Of a stretch of 12,915 nucleotides of DNA, positions 11,459 through 12,915 are shown in pieces. The position numbers were made by a program, and so were the translations under genes. Source of the stretch: an uncultured Oscillospiraceae bacterium (GTDB lineage: Bacteria > Bacillota > Clostridia > Oscillospirales > Ruminococcaceae); assembly GCA_934446455.1 (NCBI GenBank), contig CAKSEE010000055.1, positions 1 through 12,915 of the forward strand, given 5' to 3'. The notes below the pieces were generated by a model. The model worked only from the letters and a program-made list of their open reading frames with translations, ran no database searches and was not told the origin of the DNA. The stretch's first letter is position 1. Each line of letters opens with the position of its first letter.

Positions 11459-12915
11459 ATGGGAAAGATAATTGGTATAGACCTTGGCACAACCAACAGC
11501 TGCGTGTCCGTTATCGAGGGCGGCGAGCCTGTTGTAATCACAAACTCTGAGGGCAGCAGAACAACGCCCTCTGTCGTAGCGTTCACCAAGGACGGTGAAA
11601 GACTTGTAGGCCAGCTTGCAAAGAATCAGGCTGTGCAGAACCCTGAAAAGACCGTCATTTCCATTAAGCGCCACATGGGCAGCGACTATAAGGTAGACAT
11701 CGACGGCAAGAAGTACACCCCGCAGGAGATATCCGCAATGATACTCCAGAAGCTCAAGAACGACGCGGAAGCATACCTCGGCGAAAAGGTAACGGACGCT
11801 GTTATCACGGTACCCGCATACTTCACCGACTCCCAGCGTCAGGCGACCAAGGACGCAGGTCAGATCGCAGGTCTTAACGTTCAGCGTATAATCAATGAGC
11901 CGACGGCGGCTGCGCTCGCTTACGGCGTTGATAAGGAAGAGGAGCAGAACATCGTTGTATACGACCTCGGCGGCGGTACGTTCGATGTATCCGTAATCAA
12001 TATAGGCGACGGCGTGCAGGAGGTTCTTGCAACGGCAGGTAACAACCACCTCGGCGGCGACGACTTTGACCAGAGAATAATCGACTTCCTCAGGGCTGAG
12101 TTCAAGAAGTCCGACGGAATCGACCTGTCTGCGGATAAGTTCGCAATGCAGCGCCTTAAGGATGAGGCAGAGAAGGCTAAGATCGCGCTTTCCAACTCCA
12201 CGTCCGTAAATATCTCTATCCCCTACATCACCGCTGACGCTACAGGCCCCAAGCACCTCAACGTTACGCTTTCAAGGGCGAAGTTCAACGACCTTACCGC
12301 AGACCTCGTAGAGGCTACCATGGGCCCGCTGAAGCAGGCGATCGCTGATTCGGGTCTTGACAAGAGCGAGATCCACAAGATCCTGCTCGTAGGCGGTTCC
12401 ACAAGAATCCCTGCCGTACAGGACGCTGTAAAGAGCTTCCTCGGCAAGGAGCCGTTCAAGGGCATTAACCCCGATGAGTGCGTATCTATAGGCGCTGCAA
12501 TTCAGGGCGGCGTACTCAACAAGGAAGTAAGCGGCATCGTTCTTCTCGATGTAACGCCTCTGTCGCTCGGTATCGAAACCGCAGGCGGCGTATGCACGAG
12601 AATGATAGACAGAAACACCACCATTCCTACCAAGAAGAGCCAGGTGTTCTCCACCTATGCCGACAACCAGCCGAGCGTTGACATCAACGTTCTCCAGGGC
12701 GAGCGTGAGTTTGCAAAGGACAACAAGTCCATAGGCAACTTCCGCCTTGACGGCATTGCGCCCGCTCCCCGCGGTATCCCGCAGATTGAGGTAACGTTCG
12801 ATATAGACGCAAACGGTATCGTAAACGTATCCGCAAAGGACCTCGGCACGGGCAAGGAGCAGCACATCACCATCACCTCCTCCACCAACATGAGCAAGGA
12901 GGACATCGACAAGGC
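11459..12915 (+). CDS. dnaK: Molecular chaperone DnaK (Hsp70), 3' end outside the window
   Basis: 485 codons are present from ATG 11459 (GGAGG at 11446-11450, spacing 8) without a stop; about 120-140 residues are missing. All three Hsp70 signatures are visible: IDLGTTNS (7-14), [14 protein letters not shown] (167-180) and [13 protein letters not shown] (308-320). The interdomain linker [12 protein letters not shown] is at 362-373 and most of the substrate-binding beta-sandwich follows. The N-terminal lobe passes directly from [11 protein letters not shown] to the following strand without the roughly 23-residue insertion of Gram-negative DnaK, as in Firmicutes. Codon choice (GTA, GCA, AAG, GTT) is that of a highly expressed gene. 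ATP-driven folding with GrpE and DnaJ; dnaJ probably follows outside the window. Confidence 0.99.
   Translation, partial: MGKIIGIDLGTTNSCVSVIEGGEPVVITNSEGSRTTPSVVAFTKDGERLVGQLAKNQAVQNPEKTVISIKRHMGSDYKVDIDGKKYTPQEISAMILQKLKNDAEAYLGEKVTDAVITVPAYFTDSQRQATKDAGQIAGLNVQRIINEPTAAALAYGVDKEEEQNIVVYDLGGGTFDVSVINIGDGVQEVLATAGNNHLGGDDFDQRIIDFLRAEFKKSDGIDLSADKFAMQRLKDEAEKAKIALSNSTSVNISIPYITADATGPKHLNVTLSRAKFNDLTADLVEATMGPLKQAIADSGLDKSEIHKILLVGGSTRIPAVQDAVKSFLGKEPFKGINPDECVSIGAAIQGGVLNKEVSGIVLLDVTPLSLGIETAGGVCTRMIDRNTTIPTKKSQVFSTYADNQPSVDINVLQGEREFAKDNKSIGNFRLDGIAPAPRGIPQIEVTFDIDANGIVNVSAKDLGTGKEQHITITSSTNMSKEDIDK

Noticed and set aside
10784..12256. 490-codon open frame on the minus strand across hrcA, grpE and dnaK
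   Set aside because: It is antisense to three certain genes, and its length comes from the codon composition of dnaK and grpE. There is no ribosome-binding site and no recognisable domain.

Overview
The window looks like chromosome of a Gram-positive clostridial Firmicute, most likely a Ruminococcus-like member of the Oscillospiraceae. The taxon is inferred from gene content. The supporting genes are a CIRCE-controlled hrcA-grpE-dnaK heat-shock operon, a DnaK without the N-terminal insertion of Gram-negative homologues, the spore-maturation pair spmA-spmB, an AbrB regulator with a C-terminal zinc ribbon, a DUF1540-type cysteine-rich mini-protein, and a surface protein ending in an SPXTG-type sortase signal. 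Most genes are rich in GCG/GCC/CGC codons; the surface protein and dnaK use a different, expression-type codon set.

Layout: 2-382 is the end of a membrane-anchored protein with a Pro/Thr/Ser/Glu-rich stalk. Genes at 466-1335 (five-helix membrane protein) and 1359-3731 (790-residue protein with a Cys4 zinc-ribbon-like motif and a long disordered tail) form an uncharacterised pair. A strong promoter then drives a solitary secreted, sortase-anchored protein (3941-4738). Behind it is a gene-free stretch packed with perfect hairpins (4769-5014) whose first and last members are near-identical copies. An AbrB-family regulator (5115-5363, minus strand) has a consensus promoter and is divergent from spmA-spmB (5669-6780).

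A second consensus promoter sits directly behind spmB and starts an apparent operon of a small membrane protein, a TIM-barrel sugar-phosphate isomerase/epimerase-like protein and a ThuA-like protein (6836-8810). The last two probably act on the same sugar or sugar-derived substrate. On the minus strand, two very small genes (9155-9331, DUF1540-like; 8972-9151, unknown) lie tail to tail with the ThuA gene.

The right end is the heat-shock operon. A sigma-A promoter overlaps a perfect CIRCE operator (9646-9672), followed by a long structured leader, hrcA, an overlapping grpE, and dnaK, which runs off the window. HrcA represses its own operon through CIRCE; GrpE is the nucleotide exchange factor of DnaK.

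I see no CRISPR array, transposase, rRNA or tRNA gene. The least explained parts are the hairpin array at 4769-5014, the membrane/zinc-ribbon gene pair, the structured hrcA leader, and the two small minus-strand genes. None of these is shown here to be a new system; they are candidates for follow-up.
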